NCBI GenBank assembly: GCA_014946745.1
Contig: JADCRD010000001.1
Span: 1,178,001 to 1,242,000 of the forward strand
Source: Lysobacterales bacterium
GTDB taxonomy: Bacteria > Pseudomonadota > Gammaproteobacteria > Xanthomonadales > Xanthomonadaceae
Direction of reading: 5' to 3'
DNA length: 64,000 bases
Program-made: the position numbers and the translations under genes
The notes under the pieces: generated by a model
The model's input: only the letters and a program-made list of their open reading frames with translations
What the model was told of the DNA's origin: nothing
The model's database searches: none
Part shown: positions 16,844 through 26,547 of the stretch, in pieces
How positions within the stretch are numbered: position 1 is the first letter of the stretch
Layout: every line of letters starts with the position of its first letter

Positions 16844-19800
16844 ATGTCGACTGCCGATCGCACCCTGCTGGACCCCATTCTTGAAGCCCTGAACGGGAGG
16901 CTGCCGGCGCCCCGGCAGGGCGATGCCGCCGCCTTCGCCCGCCGCTTCTTCGGGCGCATGGCGGCGGATGAACTGGCCGCGCGCGCGCCCGAGCTGTGGG
17001 CCGCGCTGATCGTCGAACTGCTGGAGTTCCTGCGCGAGCGCCGTCCCGGCACGCCCAAGCTGCGCATCTTCAATACGCAGGCGAGCGAGGGCTGGGACAG
17101 CGCGCATACGATCATCCAGATCGTCAACGACGACATGCCCTTCCTGGTCGATTCGGTGAGCATGGCCGTCGCCAACTGCGACCTGCAGCTGCACGCCATC
17201 ATCCATCCGGTGCTGCCGGTGCAGCGCGACCCTGGTGGCCATGTGCTTTCGCTGGGTGAGCGCGGCGCCGACGAATCGGTCATGCATCTTGAGATCGACC
17301 GTCTCGCCGAGCCCGAGGACCTGCGTCGCGTGCAGGAGACCATTCTCAACGCGCTCGCCGACGTGCGCAGCTGCGTGCGCGACTGGTCGCCGATGCGCGA
17401 GCGCATGCTGACGGTCATCGCCTCGATGGACGAGCGGCCCATGCCGATCGGCGAAGAGGGCCGTCGCGAGGCGCAGGAGTTCCTGCGCTGGGCCGCCGAC
17501 GACCACTTCACCTTCCTTGGCTATCGCGAGTACCGTCGCGACAACTCGAACGGCGAGGATCTGCTCTACGCCGTGCAGGGCACCGGGCTTGGCATCCTCT
17601 CCGGGCGCGACGCCACCGCCAAGCCGCGGCCGCTGAAGACCCTCGCCGCCAGCCATATGCCGCAGTCGGGCGCCGTGGGCGCCTTGATCCTCACCAAGAC
17701 CAATGCGCGTAGCTCGGTGCATCGTCCGGGCTACATGGACTACATCGGCGTGCTGGTCTTCGATGACACCGGTCGCGCCGTTGCCGAGCACCGCTTCCTT
17801 GGCCTCTACACGTCCAGCGCCTATGCGTCGCGGCCCTGGACCATTCCGCTGGTGCGTCGCCGCTACGAGCACGTGATGCACGAGTCCGGCCTCGCGCCGA
17901 ACAGCCACAGCGGCAAGTCGCTGCGCCACATCCTGGAAAGCCTGCCGCGCGATGAACTTTTCCAAGCGGGTGAGGACGAGCTGTACCAGACCTCGATGGG
18001 TATCCTCGCCCTGCAGGAGCGCTCGCGCACCCGCCTGTTCCTGCGCCGCGATCGCTACGGCCGCTTCTACTCCGTGCTGCTGTACATCCCGCGCGACCGC
18101 TACAACACCGAGGTGCGTCTGCGCGCTGAAGCCCTGCTGCGCGAGGCGCTGAACGGCGAGCGCCTCGACACCAATGTGCAAATGGGCGATTCGCCCTTGG
18201 CCCAGCTGCACATGATCGTGCGCCCGCGCAGCGGCGAGTCGATCGAAGTCGACGTCCCCGCGATCGAGGCCAAGCTGGCGCAGATCGTGCGCAACTGGCA
18301 CGACGAACTGCGCGACCTGCTGGTGCAGCGCCTTGGCGAAGAGCGCGGGCTGAAGCTCACCCAGCGCTACGGCAAGGCCCTGCCGGTCGGCTATATCGAG
18401 CAGGCCACGCCGGAGGTCGCCGCCAAGGACGTCGAACAGGCCGCCGCCCTGCATGGCCCGGAAGACCTGCGCCTGCGCCTGTACCGCAGCAGCCGCGAGT
18501 CGGGCTCGCGCCTGCGCTTCAAGCTGTTCCGCTACGGCAGCCCGATCGTGCTGTCGGATGCGCTGCCGATGATGGAGAACATGGGCCTGCGCATCCTCTC
18601 CGAGCATCCCTTCGAGATGGTGGTCGGTGCCGAGTCGATCTTCATCCAGGATTTCGAAGTCGTCAGCTCGCAGGAGCAGGTCGGCTTCGGCAGCATCGAT
18701 GTCGAAGCTCTGCGCGGCCGCTTCGAGGACGCCTTCGAGCACATCTGGCGCGGCCAGGCCGAGAGCGACGGCTTCAACGCGTTGATCCTCACCGCCGGCC
18801 TCGACTGGCGGCAGGTGGCGATGCTGCGCGGCTACTGCAAGTACCTGCTGCAGGCGCAGGCGCCGTTCTCGCAGCCCTACATGGAAGCCACGCTCAACCG
18901 CTATCCGCTGATCGCGCGGGTGCTGGTGGAGTACTTCCACGGCCTGTTCGACCCGAGCCGCCTGCGCGAGTCCGAGGCCGCACGCGCGGCCGGCGCGGCA
19001 GCGCTGCGCGCGAACCTGCTGGCGGTGGCCGGCGCCGAACCGGGCGAAGCCGTGTTGGCCCAGATCGAAGCGGTGGCGCAGGCTCGCGGGCTGGATTCCG
19101 GCGCGCTGGTCGATGCCGGGGACGATGCCCTCAGCGTGCTGCTGGAGGGCGTGTCCAGCCTGGATGAAGACCGCATCCTGCGCAGCTTCCTGGGGGTGAT
19201 GCAGGCGACCCTGCGCACCAGCTACTTCCAGCGCCCGAGCGGCAAGCACCGCGACTACATCAGCTTCAAGTTCGACCCGAGCGCCGTGCCCGAGCTGCCG
19301 AAGCCGCGGCCTTACCGCGAGATCTTCGTTTACGGCCCGCGCGTCGAAGGCGTGCACCTGCGCTACGGCCCGGTCGCCCGCGGCGGCCTGCGCTGGTCGG
19401 ATCGCCGCGAAGACTTCCGCACCGAGGTGCTGGGCCTGGTCAAGGCGCAGATGGTCAAGAACACGGTCATCGTGCCGGTCGGCGCCAAGGGCGGCTTCTA
19501 TGCCAAGCGCCCGCCGATCGGCGGCGATCGCGACGCGATTCTGGCCGAGGGCATCGCCTGCTATCGCCTGTTCATCAACGGCCTGCTCGACATCACCGAC
19601 AACCTCGGCGAGCAGGGCGTGATCCATCCGCAGGACGTGGTGCGTCGCGATGGCGATGACCCCTACCTGGTGGTGGCCGCTGACAAGGGCACGGCGACGT
19701 TCTCCGACATCGCCAACGCGATCTCGCTGGAGCACGGCTTCTGGCTGGGCGATGCCTTCGCCTCGGGCGGCTCGGTGGGCTACGACCACAAGGGCATGGG

Positions 19801-21784
19801 CATCACGGCCAAGGGCGGCTGGGAGTCGGTCAAGCGCCACTTCCGCGCCATGGGCCGCGACTCGCAGAGCGCCGATTTCACCTGCGTCGGCATCGGCGAC
19901 ATGTCGGGCGACGTGTTCGGCAACGGCATGCTGCTGTCGAAGCACATCCGCCTGCTGGCGGCATTCGATCACCGCCACATCTTCCTCGATCCCAACCCCG
20001 ATGCAGCGCGCAGCTTCGTCGAGCGCGAGCGCATGTTCGCCCTGCCGCGCTCGTCCTGGGATGACTACGACAAGTCCCTGATCAGCGCGGGCGGCGGCAT
20101 CTATCCGCGCAGCTTGAAGTCCATTCCAGTCAGCCCGCAGGTGCGCGAGGTGCTGGGCATCGCCGAGGGCGTGGCCGCACTGTCGCCGAACGAGCTGCTG
20201 ACCGCGATCCTGAAGGCGCCGGTCGACCTGCTCTGGAACGGCGGCATTGGCACCTACGTCAAGGCCGGCAGCGAAACCCATGCCGATGTGGGCGACCGCG
20301 CCAACAACGCGATCCGCGTCAACGGCAGCGAGCTGCGCTGCCGCGTGGTGGGCGAGGGCGGCAACCTCGGCATGACCCAGAAGGGCCGCATCGAGGCGGC
20401 GCTGAACGGCGTGCTGCTCAACACCGACTTCATCGACAACTCGGCGGGCGTCGACACCTCGGACCACGAGGTCAACATCAAGATTCTGCTGAACGACGCG
20501 GTGGGTCGCGCCGAGCTCAGCACGCCGGACCGCAATGCGTTGCTGGCGGCGATGACCGACGACGTCGCGCAGCTGGTGCTGAACGACAACTACCGCCAGA
20601 ACCAGGCGATCAGCCTGATGGAGCGGATGAGCGTCTACCGGCTGGGCTCGAAGCAGCACTTCATCCGCACGCTGGAGAGCCAGGGCCTGCTGGATCGCCA
20701 GCTGGAGTTCCTGCCGTCCGACACCGAGTTCGCCGAGCGCAAGGCGCGCGGGCTGGGCCTGACCCGACCGGAGCTGTCGATCCTGCTGTCGTACTCGAAG
20801 ATCGTCGCCTTCCAGCAGCTGCTGGAGTCCGACGTGCCGGAAGATCCGTACCTCTCGAAGGAGCTGGTGCGCTACTTCCCGCAGGCGCTGCAGGAGCGCT
20901 ACGCCGAGCACATGCAGCGCCATCGCCTGCGCCGCGAGATCATCGCCACCGCGGTGACCAACTCGATGGTCAACCGCATGGGCTCGACCTTCTTGATGCG
21001 CATGCAGGAGGACACCGGCCGCAGCCCTGCGCAGATCGCCAAGGCCTACAGCATCGCCCGCGAAGTGCTCAACGCTCGCGCGCTGTGGGCCGACATCGAC
21101 GCCCTCGACCTGAAGGTGCTGGAGTCGGCGCAGATCGACGCGCTGCTGGAGATCTGGAGCTTGCTGCGCACCATGACGCGCTGGCTGCTGAACCGCCCCG
21201 GCGATCGTTTCGACATCGCCGACGCGGTGGCCCGCTACCAGCCGGGCATCGAAGCGCTCCGCGCGGCGCTGCCCGAGATCCTCTCCGAGGGCGATCGCAC
21301 GCGCTTTGCCGATGCGCGCGCGGGCTGGCTCGACGCCGGTCTGCCGCAGGGCCTGTCGCAGCAGCTGGCAACCCTGTCGATGCTGTACTCGGCGCTGGAT
21401 GTGGTCGAGGTCGCCAGCGTGCATCAGCTGCCGGTCACCGATGTCGCCCGCGTCTTCTCCGGCCTCGGCGAAGCCCTGCACCTGCAGTGGCTGCTGCAGA
21501 AGATCGAAGAGCTTCCGGTCGACGGCCGCTGGCATGCGCTGGCGCGTGGCTCGATGCGCGACGAGATGCAGCAGCAGCAGGGCGCGCTGGTGGCCCAGGT
21601 GCTGCGCCACGGCAAGGGCGATGTCGGCAAGCGTCTGTCGGCCTGGCTGGGCCGCGACGACACCGCGCTCAAGTTCACCCTGAACATGTTCGCCGACATG
21701 CGCACCCAGCTGGCCATGGACTACCCCACGGTGTCGGTGGCGGTGCGTCGACTGGCCCAGCTGGCCGCCGCTGGCAGCGCCTGA
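16844..21784 (+). CDS. NAD-specific glutamate dehydrogenase, large (GDH-180) type
   Basis: A 1646-residue cytosolic enzyme oxidising glutamate to 2-oxoglutarate and ammonia with NAD+. The size matches the ~180-kDa class known from Pseudomonas and Streptomyces. Catalytic-domain marks are RGGLRWSDRREDFRTE near residue 846, then the lysine-containing KAQMVKNTVIVPVGAKGGF near 865. GIGDMSGDVFGNGML near 1015 and GEGGNLGMTQKGRIE near 1168 follow. The first ~700 residues are the regulatory N-terminal domains of this class. I chose ATG 16844 (MSTADRTLLDP); an in-frame ATG at 16811 is possible and neither has a good ribosome-binding site. It probably supports growth on amino acids, together with the symporter upstream. 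A hairpin follows the gene. Confidence 0.95.
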   Translation: MSTADRTLLDPILEALNGRLPAPRQGDAAAFARRFFGRMAADELAARAPELWAALIVELLEFLRERRPGTPKLRIFNTQASEGWDSAHTIIQIVNDDMPFLVDSVSMAVANCDLQLHAIIHPVLPVQRDPGGHVLSLGERGADESVMHLEIDRLAEPEDLRRVQETILNALADVRSCVRDWSPMRERMLTVIASMDERPMPIGEEGRREAQEFLRWAADDHFTFLGYREYRRDNSNGEDLLYAVQGTGLGILSGRDATAKPRPLKTLAASHMPQSGAVGALILTKTNARSSVHRPGYMDYIGVLVFDDTGRAVAEHRFLGLYTSSAYASRPWTIPLVRRRYEHVMHESGLAPNSHSGKSLRHILESLPRDELFQAGEDELYQTSMGILALQERSRTRLFLRRDRYGRFYSVLLYIPRDRYNTEVRLRAEALLREALNGERLDTNVQMGDSPLAQLHMIVRPRSGESIEVDVPAIEAKLAQIVRNWHDELRDLLVQRLGEERGLKLTQRYGKALPVGYIEQATPEVAAKDVEQAAALHGPEDLRLRLYRSSRESGSRLRFKLFRYGSPIVLSDALPMMENMGLRILSEHPFEMVVGAESIFIQDFEVVSSQEQVGFGSIDVEALRGRFEDAFEHIWRGQAESDGFNALILTAGLDWRQVAMLRGYCKYLLQAQAPFSQPYMEATLNRYPLIARVLVEYFHGLFDPSRLRESEAARAAGAAALRANLLAVAGAEPGEAVLAQIEAVAQARGLDSGALVDAGDDALSVLLEGVSSLDEDRILRSFLGVMQATLRTSYFQRPSGKHRDYISFKFDPSAVPELPKPRPYREIFVYGPRVEGVHLRYGPVARGGLRWSDRREDFRTEVLGLVKAQMVKNTVIVPVGAKGGFYAKRPPIGGDRDAILAEGIACYRLFINGLLDITDNLGEQGVIHPQDVVRRDGDDPYLVVAADKGTATFSDIANAISLEHGFWLGDAFASGGSVGYDHKGMGITAKGGWESVKRHFRAMGRDSQSADFTCVGIGDMSGDVFGNGMLLSKHIRLLAAFDHRHIFLDPNPDAARSFVERERMFALPRSSWDDYDKSLISAGGGIYPRSLKSIPVSPQVREVLGIAEGVAALSPNELLTAILKAPVDLLWNGGIGTYVKAGSETHADVGDRANNAIRVNGSELRCRVVGEGGNLGMTQKGRIEAALNGVLLNTDFIDNSAGVDTSDHEVNIKILLNDAVGRAELSTPDRNALLAAMTDDVAQLVLNDNYRQNQAISLMERMSVYRLGSKQHFIRTLESQGLLDRQLEFLPSDTEFAERKARGLGLTRPELSILLSYSKIVAFQQLLESDVPEDPYLSKELVRYFPQALQERYAEHMQRHRLRREIIATAVTNSMVNRMGSTFLMRMQEDTGRSPAQIAKAYSIAREVLNARALWADIDALDLKVLESAQIDALLEIWSLLRTMTRWLLNRPGDRFDIADAVARYQPGIEALRAALPEILSEGDRTRFADARAGWLDAGLPQGLSQQLATLSMLYSALDVVEVASVHQLPVTDVARVFSGLGEALHLQWLLQKIEELPVDGRWHALARGSMRDEMQQQQGALVAQVLRHGKGDVGKRLSAWLGRDDTALKFTLNMFADMRTQLAMDYPTVSVAVRRLAQLAAAGSA

Positions 21785-21813
21785 GCTCCGCTCGCGTCGA
21801 GGAATGAACGGGC

Positions 21814-21840
21814 GGCCCGTGCGGACTATCCACACGGGCC
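21814..21840 (+). terminator. Hairpin after glutamate dehydrogenase
   Basis: GGCCCGTG (21814-21821) pairs with CACGGGCC (21833-21840) across an 11-base loop, 30 bases past the dehydrogenase stop. There is no T-run, so it may be a stabilising or Rho-assisted terminator. Confidence 0.45.
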
Positions 21841-21948
21841 GGCCTGCACGCGCACGGCGCGCTGTGGCATGGTGAGGCTCGCACTCGGCTTCTTCGGGCC
21901 GGGTTTGCCTTGACTCCCTTCTGCACCCCGATCGGACAGGATCTCGCC

Positions 21949-22707
21949 ATGCGCATCGCCGTGCTCGCCAGCCGCACCCCTGAAGCACAGGCCGCCCGCG
22001 CCGAGCTGGAAGCCCTGCATCCGGCGGTCGAGCTGGACCAGTGCGAGGCGGTGGTCGCCATCGGCGGCGATGGCTTCATGCTGCAGACCCTGCACCGCAC
22101 GCAGTCCTTCGGCGTGCCGGTGTTCGGCATGAAGACCGGCAGCGTCGGCTTTCTGATGAACGCCTGGCGCGCCGATGGACTGGTCGAGCGCATCCAGGCG
22201 GCCGAGGCGGCGGTGCTGCGTCCTCTCGAGATGCTGGCGATTTCCGAATCCGGCAGCAGCAGCGGCGCGCTGGCCTTCAATGAAGTGTCGCTGCTGCGTC
22301 AGACCAAGCAGGCGGCCAAGATCCGCATCCGCCTGAACAACGCGGTGCGCCTCGATGAGCTGGTCTGCGACGGCATCATGGTCGCCACGCCGGCCGGCTC
22401 CACGGCCTACAACCTGTCCGCGCACGGGCCGATCCTGCCGCTCGACAGCTCGGTGCTGGCGCTGACCCCGATCAGCCCGTTCCGCCCCAGGCGCTGGCGT
22501 GGCGCCATCCTGCGCTCCGATGCGGAGGTCAGCTTCGAGATCCTCGATCACTACAAGCGGCCGGTGAGCGCGACCGCCGATTCCACCGAGATCCGCGATG
22601 TGGTCGAGGTGCGCGTGCGGCAGAGCCCCGAGCGCACCGTGCGCCTGCTGTTCGACCCCGAGCACAACCTCGAAGAGCGCATCCTCGCCGAGCAGTTCGA
22701 AGCCTGA
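21949..22707 (+). CDS. nadK: NAD kinase
   Basis: A 252-residue short-form bacterial NAD kinase that phosphorylates NAD+ to NADP+ with ATP. Visible motifs are AIGGDGFML (the GGDG diphosphate-binding motif, near residue 38), then FNEVSLLR (the NE motif) and [23 protein letters not shown] near 143-165, which lines the active site. The ATG at 21949 begins [13 protein letters not shown], the usual N-terminal strand; an ORF extension to 21910 has no homology character. AGGAT lies about 8 bases upstream. Length is slightly under the ~290 of E. coli but normal for Xanthomonad enzymes. It is transcribed alone. Confidence 0.9.
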   Translation: MRIAVLASRTPEAQAARAELEALHPAVELDQCEAVVAIGGDGFMLQTLHRTQSFGVPVFGMKTGSVGFLMNAWRADGLVERIQAAEAAVLRPLEMLAISESGSSSGALAFNEVSLLRQTKQAAKIRIRLNNAVRLDELVCDGIMVATPAGSTAYNLSAHGPILPLDSSVLALTPISPFRPRRWRGAILRSDAEVSFEILDHYKRPVSATADSTEIRDVVEVRVRQSPERTVRLLFDPEHNLEERILAEQFEA

Positions 22708-22874
22708 GGCGCAGCGTCGAGTTCGGCGCCCGGCCTGTACGCGGCGCCGCCAGTGGCGCAGCCCACGCGGCGCGCCGGGCGATGATGCGGCGCGCGATGC
22801 GCGGCGCGTGCTCATCGTTCACTCTCGGCCGTCGCGGCACTGTGTCGCGGTGATCTCCGCAGGGGGCGGAAACC

Positions 22875-23750
22875 ATGGGCAACAACCTGATCTTCAGCGC
22901 CGGACTGCCGATCGCGCTCGCGATCGTGATGATCGGCCTGGGCCTGCATCTCGGCGTCGCCGACTTCAAGCGCGTGGCGACCGCGCCGCGTGCCGTGGTG
23001 GTGGCGCTGGCCGTGCAGACCGGCGTGTTGCCGGCGGTGGCTTTCGGTCTCGTCTTCGCCTTTGCTCTACCGCCTGAACTTGGATTGGGCCTGGTGCTGC
23101 TGGCTGCTTCGCCCGGCGGCGTCACCGCCAACCTGTTTTCGCATCTGGCGCGCGGGGATGTGGCGCTGAACATCACGCTCACCGCCATCAACAGCGCGCT
23201 GTGCCTCATCACTCTGCCGCTATGGACCGCGCTGGGTCTCGCCTGGCTGATTGGCAGCGAGCAGGCGGTGCCGCCGCCGACGCAGAAGATCATCGAGGTC
23301 GGCCTGCTGGTGCTGCTGCCGGTGCTGATCGGCATGGGCCTGCGCGCCTGGAAGCCGGCGCTGGCGGAGCGCCTGGACAAGCCCGTGCGCATCCTTTCGA
23401 CCCTGATCCTGGTGCTGCTGATCGCGGCCGCCGTGGTGATCGAGCGCAAGACGCTCGCCACCCACGCGCTGGCGCTCGGCGGCGTGGTGCTGCTGTTCAA
23501 TCTGGCCAGCCTGCTCTCGGGCTACTGGGCCGGTCGCCTCGCGCGGCTCGGCGTGCCGCAGGCCACCGCGATCGCTTTCGAAATCGGCATCCACAACGGC
23601 ACCCTGGCGATTTTCGTGGCCCTCAGCGTGCTGCAGATGCCCGCAGCCTCGGTCGCGCCGGCGCTGTATTCGCTGGTGATGTACGTCACCGGCGGCGTGT
23701 TCGCCTGGTGGATCCTCCGCCGGCAGCGACAGACGGGCGCGCCGAAGTAG
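22875..23750 (+). CDS. Bile acid:sodium symporter (BASS) family transporter
   Basis: A 291-residue polytopic inner-membrane protein with about nine to ten hydrophobic helices. Family signatures are GLGLHLGVADFKR near residue 22, the conserved LLAASPGGVTANLFSHLARGDVAL crossover region near 72-95 (where SPGG and the following N bind Na+ in relatives), and AIAFEIGIHNGTLA near 230. Bacterial members carry organic anions such as pantoate or bile acids, so the true substrate is open. An AGGGGGCGG ribosome-binding site precedes the ATG. It is separated from nadK by 167 bases with no visible gene. Confidence 0.85.
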   Translation: MGNNLIFSAGLPIALAIVMIGLGLHLGVADFKRVATAPRAVVVALAVQTGVLPAVAFGLVFAFALPPELGLGLVLLAASPGGVTANLFSHLARGDVALNITLTAINSALCLITLPLWTALGLAWLIGSEQAVPPPTQKIIEVGLLVLLPVLIGMGLRAWKPALAERLDKPVRILSTLILVLLIAAAVVIERKTLATHALALGGVVLLFNLASLLSGYWAGRLARLGVPQATAIAFEIGIHNGTLAIFVALSVLQMPAASVAPALYSLVMYVTGGVFAWWILRRQRQTGAPK

Positions 23751-23885
23751 GCAGGGTCGCAGCCTGACACGTCGCAGCGCGCGGGCGTGTGGCTGTGCCG
23801 AAGGCTTGAATACGTATGTCGTGTGCCCCGCAGCCCGGCGTTTGCGCATAGCTTCGCAGCCACCCCCGCTGCCCGGATCCGGCCC

Positions 23886-25949
23886 ATGCGCGCGCTTGTC
23901 TCGACGCTACACCGCTGCCTGTCCACGCCTCTCATACTCGCGCTGGTCGCGCTCGCCGTGAGCGCCTCTGTGGCGCCCGCTGCGGCCGAATCCACGGCCA
24001 AGGGCGACGACGCCCGGCTCGACCCGGTCAACACCGTCGAGGTCCGCTCGCCGGATGGCCGCACCCGCTTCGTGCTGAGCACCGCCGAGGGCAGGCTGCG
24101 CTACAGCGTGCACCGCGGGGCGATGACGGTGATCGAACCCTCTGCGCTCGGCTTCGTGTTCCGCGAGACCGCCGACTTCGGCGCGGGCTTCCGCATCCTT
24201 GGCAGCGAGCAGGCCGAGCACGACAGCCGCTGGGAGCAGCCCTGGGGCGAGCGCCGCGTCGTGCGCGACCACCACCGCGCGCTGCGCGTCGAGCTGGAGC
24301 GCAGCGCGCCTCCGCACCATCGCCTCGACATCGAGGTGCGCGTGTTCAATGACGGTCTGGGCTTCCGCTACCGCGTGCCCGCGCAGCACGGCCTGGCCGA
24401 GCTGCATCTGCTCGATGAACTCACCGAGTTCCGCCTTCCCAAGCCGGAAACCCTCGACACCTGGTGGATCCCCGGCCGCAGCTGGAACCGCTACGAATAC
24501 CTCTACCGCAGCACCAAGCTGCCGGAGATGGATCGCGCGCACACGCCGATGACCCTGCGCACGCCCGCCGGCCTGCACATCGCCATCCACGAGGCCGCGC
24601 TGATCGACTACGCCGCGATGGTGCTCGACCAGCAGCGCGACGGCGTGCTGAAGGCCGACCTCACGCCCTGGCACGACGGCGTGCGCGTGCGCACCCGCGC
24701 CGGCTTCGTCACGCCCTGGCGCACCCTGCATATCGCCGACAGCGCCAGCGGCCTGATCGACTCCGATCTCATCCTCAACTTGAACGCGCCGAACGCACTG
24801 GGCGACGTGAGCTGGGTCGAGCCGGGCAAGTACGTCGGCATCTGGTGGGGCATGCATCTGGGCGTGGAAACCTGGGCCAGCGGGCCCAAGCACGGCGCGA
24901 CCACAGCGAACGCGAAGCGCTACATCGACTTCGCTGCCGACAACGGGTTCAGCGGCGTGCTGGTGGAAGGCTGGAACCTCGGCTGGGACGGCGACTGGTT
25001 CCACAACGGCGAGATCTTCAACTTCACCACCGCCTACCCGGACTTCGACATCGACGCCGTGGCCGCGTATGCGCGCGAGCGCGGCGTGCGCCTGGTCGGC
25101 CACCACGAGACCTCGGGCCACGTCAGCAACTACGCCACGCAGATGGATGCCGCCTTCGACCTCTACGAGCGCCTCGGCGTGCGCCAGGTCAAGACCGGCT
25201 ACGTCGCCGATGGCGGCGGCATCAAACGCATCGACGAGCACGGCGTGCTGCGGCGCGAGTGGCACGACGGCCAGTTCATGGTCAACGAGCACCAGCGCAC
25301 CCTGATCGAAGCCAGCGAACGCCGCATCAGCATCAACACCCACGAACCGATCAAGGACACCGGCCTGCGCCGCACCTACCCGAACTGGATCACCCGCGAA
25401 GGCGCGCGCGGGCAGGAGTACAACGCCTGGGGCAACCCGCCCAACCCGCCCGAGCACGTCGCCCTGCTGCCGTTCACGCGCATGCTCTCCGGCCCGATGG
25501 ACTACACGCCCGGCATCTTCAACCTGGCCTACGAAGGCCTCGATGCGGTGAACCGCGTGCAGCACACACTGGCCAAGGAGCTGAGCCTCTACGTGGTGCT
25601 GTACAGCCCCATCCAGATGGTGGCCGACCTGCCGGAGCACTACGCCGCGCACCCGCAGGCCTTCCAGTTCATTCGCGACGTGCCCACCGACTGGGAAGAC
25701 AGCCGCGCGCTGGCCGGCGAAGTCGGCGACTACATCGCCATCGCCCGCCAGCAGCGCGGCAGCCGCGACTGGTACCTGGGCGCGCTCACCGACGAACACC
25801 CACGCACGCTGACCCTGCCGCTGGACTTTCTGGAGGCAGACGAACGCTACTGCGCCCATCTGTATCTGGACGGCGAGGGCGCGAACTGGCGCAGCAATCC
25901 GTATGCGATGCGCACCGAGAAGCGCTGGGTGGAGGCGCCTGAGAACTGA
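23886..25949 (+). CDS. GH97 alpha-glucosidase, secreted, C-terminus apparently clipped
   Basis: A 687-residue glycoside hydrolase family 97 enzyme acting on alpha-glucosides in the periplasm. A signal peptide is visible (start MRALVSTLHRCL, hydrophobic core to ~residue 35, AAA-E cleavage). The N-terminal beta-supersandwich (to ~270) leads into the catalytic barrel. Glu408 (HHETS), Glu487 (NTHEP) and Glu511 (GQEY) correspond to the glutamates used by inverting GH97a enzymes such as SusB; the 24-residue spacing of the last two matches. The protein stops at KRWVEAPEN, about where relatives continue with an APGGG-containing terminal strand, so ~20-30 residues seem missing. A lower-GC two-gene module begins just downstream. 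ATG 23886 is preferred over an upstream in-frame codon because it starts the signal peptide. Confidence 0.9.
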   Translation: MRALVSTLHRCLSTPLILALVALAVSASVAPAAAESTAKGDDARLDPVNTVEVRSPDGRTRFVLSTAEGRLRYSVHRGAMTVIEPSALGFVFRETADFGAGFRILGSEQAEHDSRWEQPWGERRVVRDHHRALRVELERSAPPHHRLDIEVRVFNDGLGFRYRVPAQHGLAELHLLDELTEFRLPKPETLDTWWIPGRSWNRYEYLYRSTKLPEMDRAHTPMTLRTPAGLHIAIHEAALIDYAAMVLDQQRDGVLKADLTPWHDGVRVRTRAGFVTPWRTLHIADSASGLIDSDLILNLNAPNALGDVSWVEPGKYVGIWWGMHLGVETWASGPKHGATTANAKRYIDFAADNGFSGVLVEGWNLGWDGDWFHNGEIFNFTTAYPDFDIDAVAAYARERGVRLVGHHETSGHVSNYATQMDAAFDLYERLGVRQVKTGYVADGGGIKRIDEHGVLRREWHDGQFMVNEHQRTLIEASERRISINTHEPIKDTGLRRTYPNWITREGARGQEYNAWGNPPNPPEHVALLPFTRMLSGPMDYTPGIFNLAYEGLDAVNRVQHTLAKELSLYVVLYSPIQMVADLPEHYAAHPQAFQFIRDVPTDWEDSRALAGEVGDYIAIARQQRGSRDWYLGALTDEHPRTLTLPLDFLEADERYCAHLYLDGEGANWRSNPYAMRTEKRWVEAPEN

Positions 25950-26085
25950 GTGCAATGCGTACCTACTCCCGCGGACTCCACGGTTCATCCCGCCCCTCTT
26001 CTTCGGCGCTTGCCGCGAACAATCGCGTCAGCGAGTGGAAAAGATGTTGTAGCCTCGTCAAGCCGACATTGTGGGGGATGCAGGT

Positions 26086-26547
26086 ATGCACGGCACGCCA
26101 ATAACCTTCGTGTCGCCCTTCGAAGGGGCGAAGTTTCGATATGCCGAAGGCTTCGCATACGCAGTTCCCGAGCACCTTGCTCCCGTTCTTGGGCTCAAGT
26201 GGTTGGATCGAAGACGGGCCGGCGCGACGGTCAAAGTGCTGGTTGATACGGGCCAGCCGGAAGTCACGGATGGGTGCATCTTCTACGATCACGCAGCTGG
26301 CTATGAGCTTCACTGGGGTGAGGCACTGAAGAGTCTGCGGACCATCCTGCAGGTGAGCAGTGGCAGCCCAAGTTCTGGTGCATACGGAGGCGGTACGGTC
26401 GTATTTCGTGTAATGGACATCGTCACTGGCCAAGTACGGCAGCGACTCGAGGCACCGCGCGAGCTTACGCAAGTGCAGTTTCGCGAGGTCCTCAAGCTGG
26501 GACTCAGCGCGATGGGCTCGATTGAGTTGAGCGAGGCAGCGTCATGA
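26086..26547 (+). CDS. Protein of unknown function, first gene of a BRCT module
   Basis: A 153-residue soluble protein starting MHGTPITFVSPFEGAKF; GGGGGA lies nine bases before the ATG. An in-frame GTG at 26071 is an alternative. No domain is recognised. It is predicted to be beta-rich at the start, with DGCIFYDHAAGYELHWGEA in the middle and an amphipathic helix at the end (QFREVLKLGLSAMG). Its TGA overlaps the next gene's ATG by four bases, so the two are co-translated. Base composition is visibly lower in GC than the flanking GH97 and serine hydrolase genes, which suggests transfer. Function unknown; it is likely a partner of the BRCT protein. Confidence 0.8.
   Translation: MHGTPITFVSPFEGAKFRYAEGFAYAVPEHLAPVLGLKWLDRRRAGATVKVLVDTGQPEVTDGCIFYDHAAGYELHWGEALKSLRTILQVSSGSPSSGAYGGGTVVFRVMDIVTGQVRQRLEAPRELTQVQFREVLKLGLSAMGSIELSEAAS

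Noticed and set aside
16640..21988. A 1782-codon open frame on the minus strand opposite glutamate dehydrogenase
   Set aside because: It mirrors the GDH codons in a high-GC genome. Its translation is His/Arg/Gln/Ala-rich with no domain; the plus strand has clear GDH motifs.
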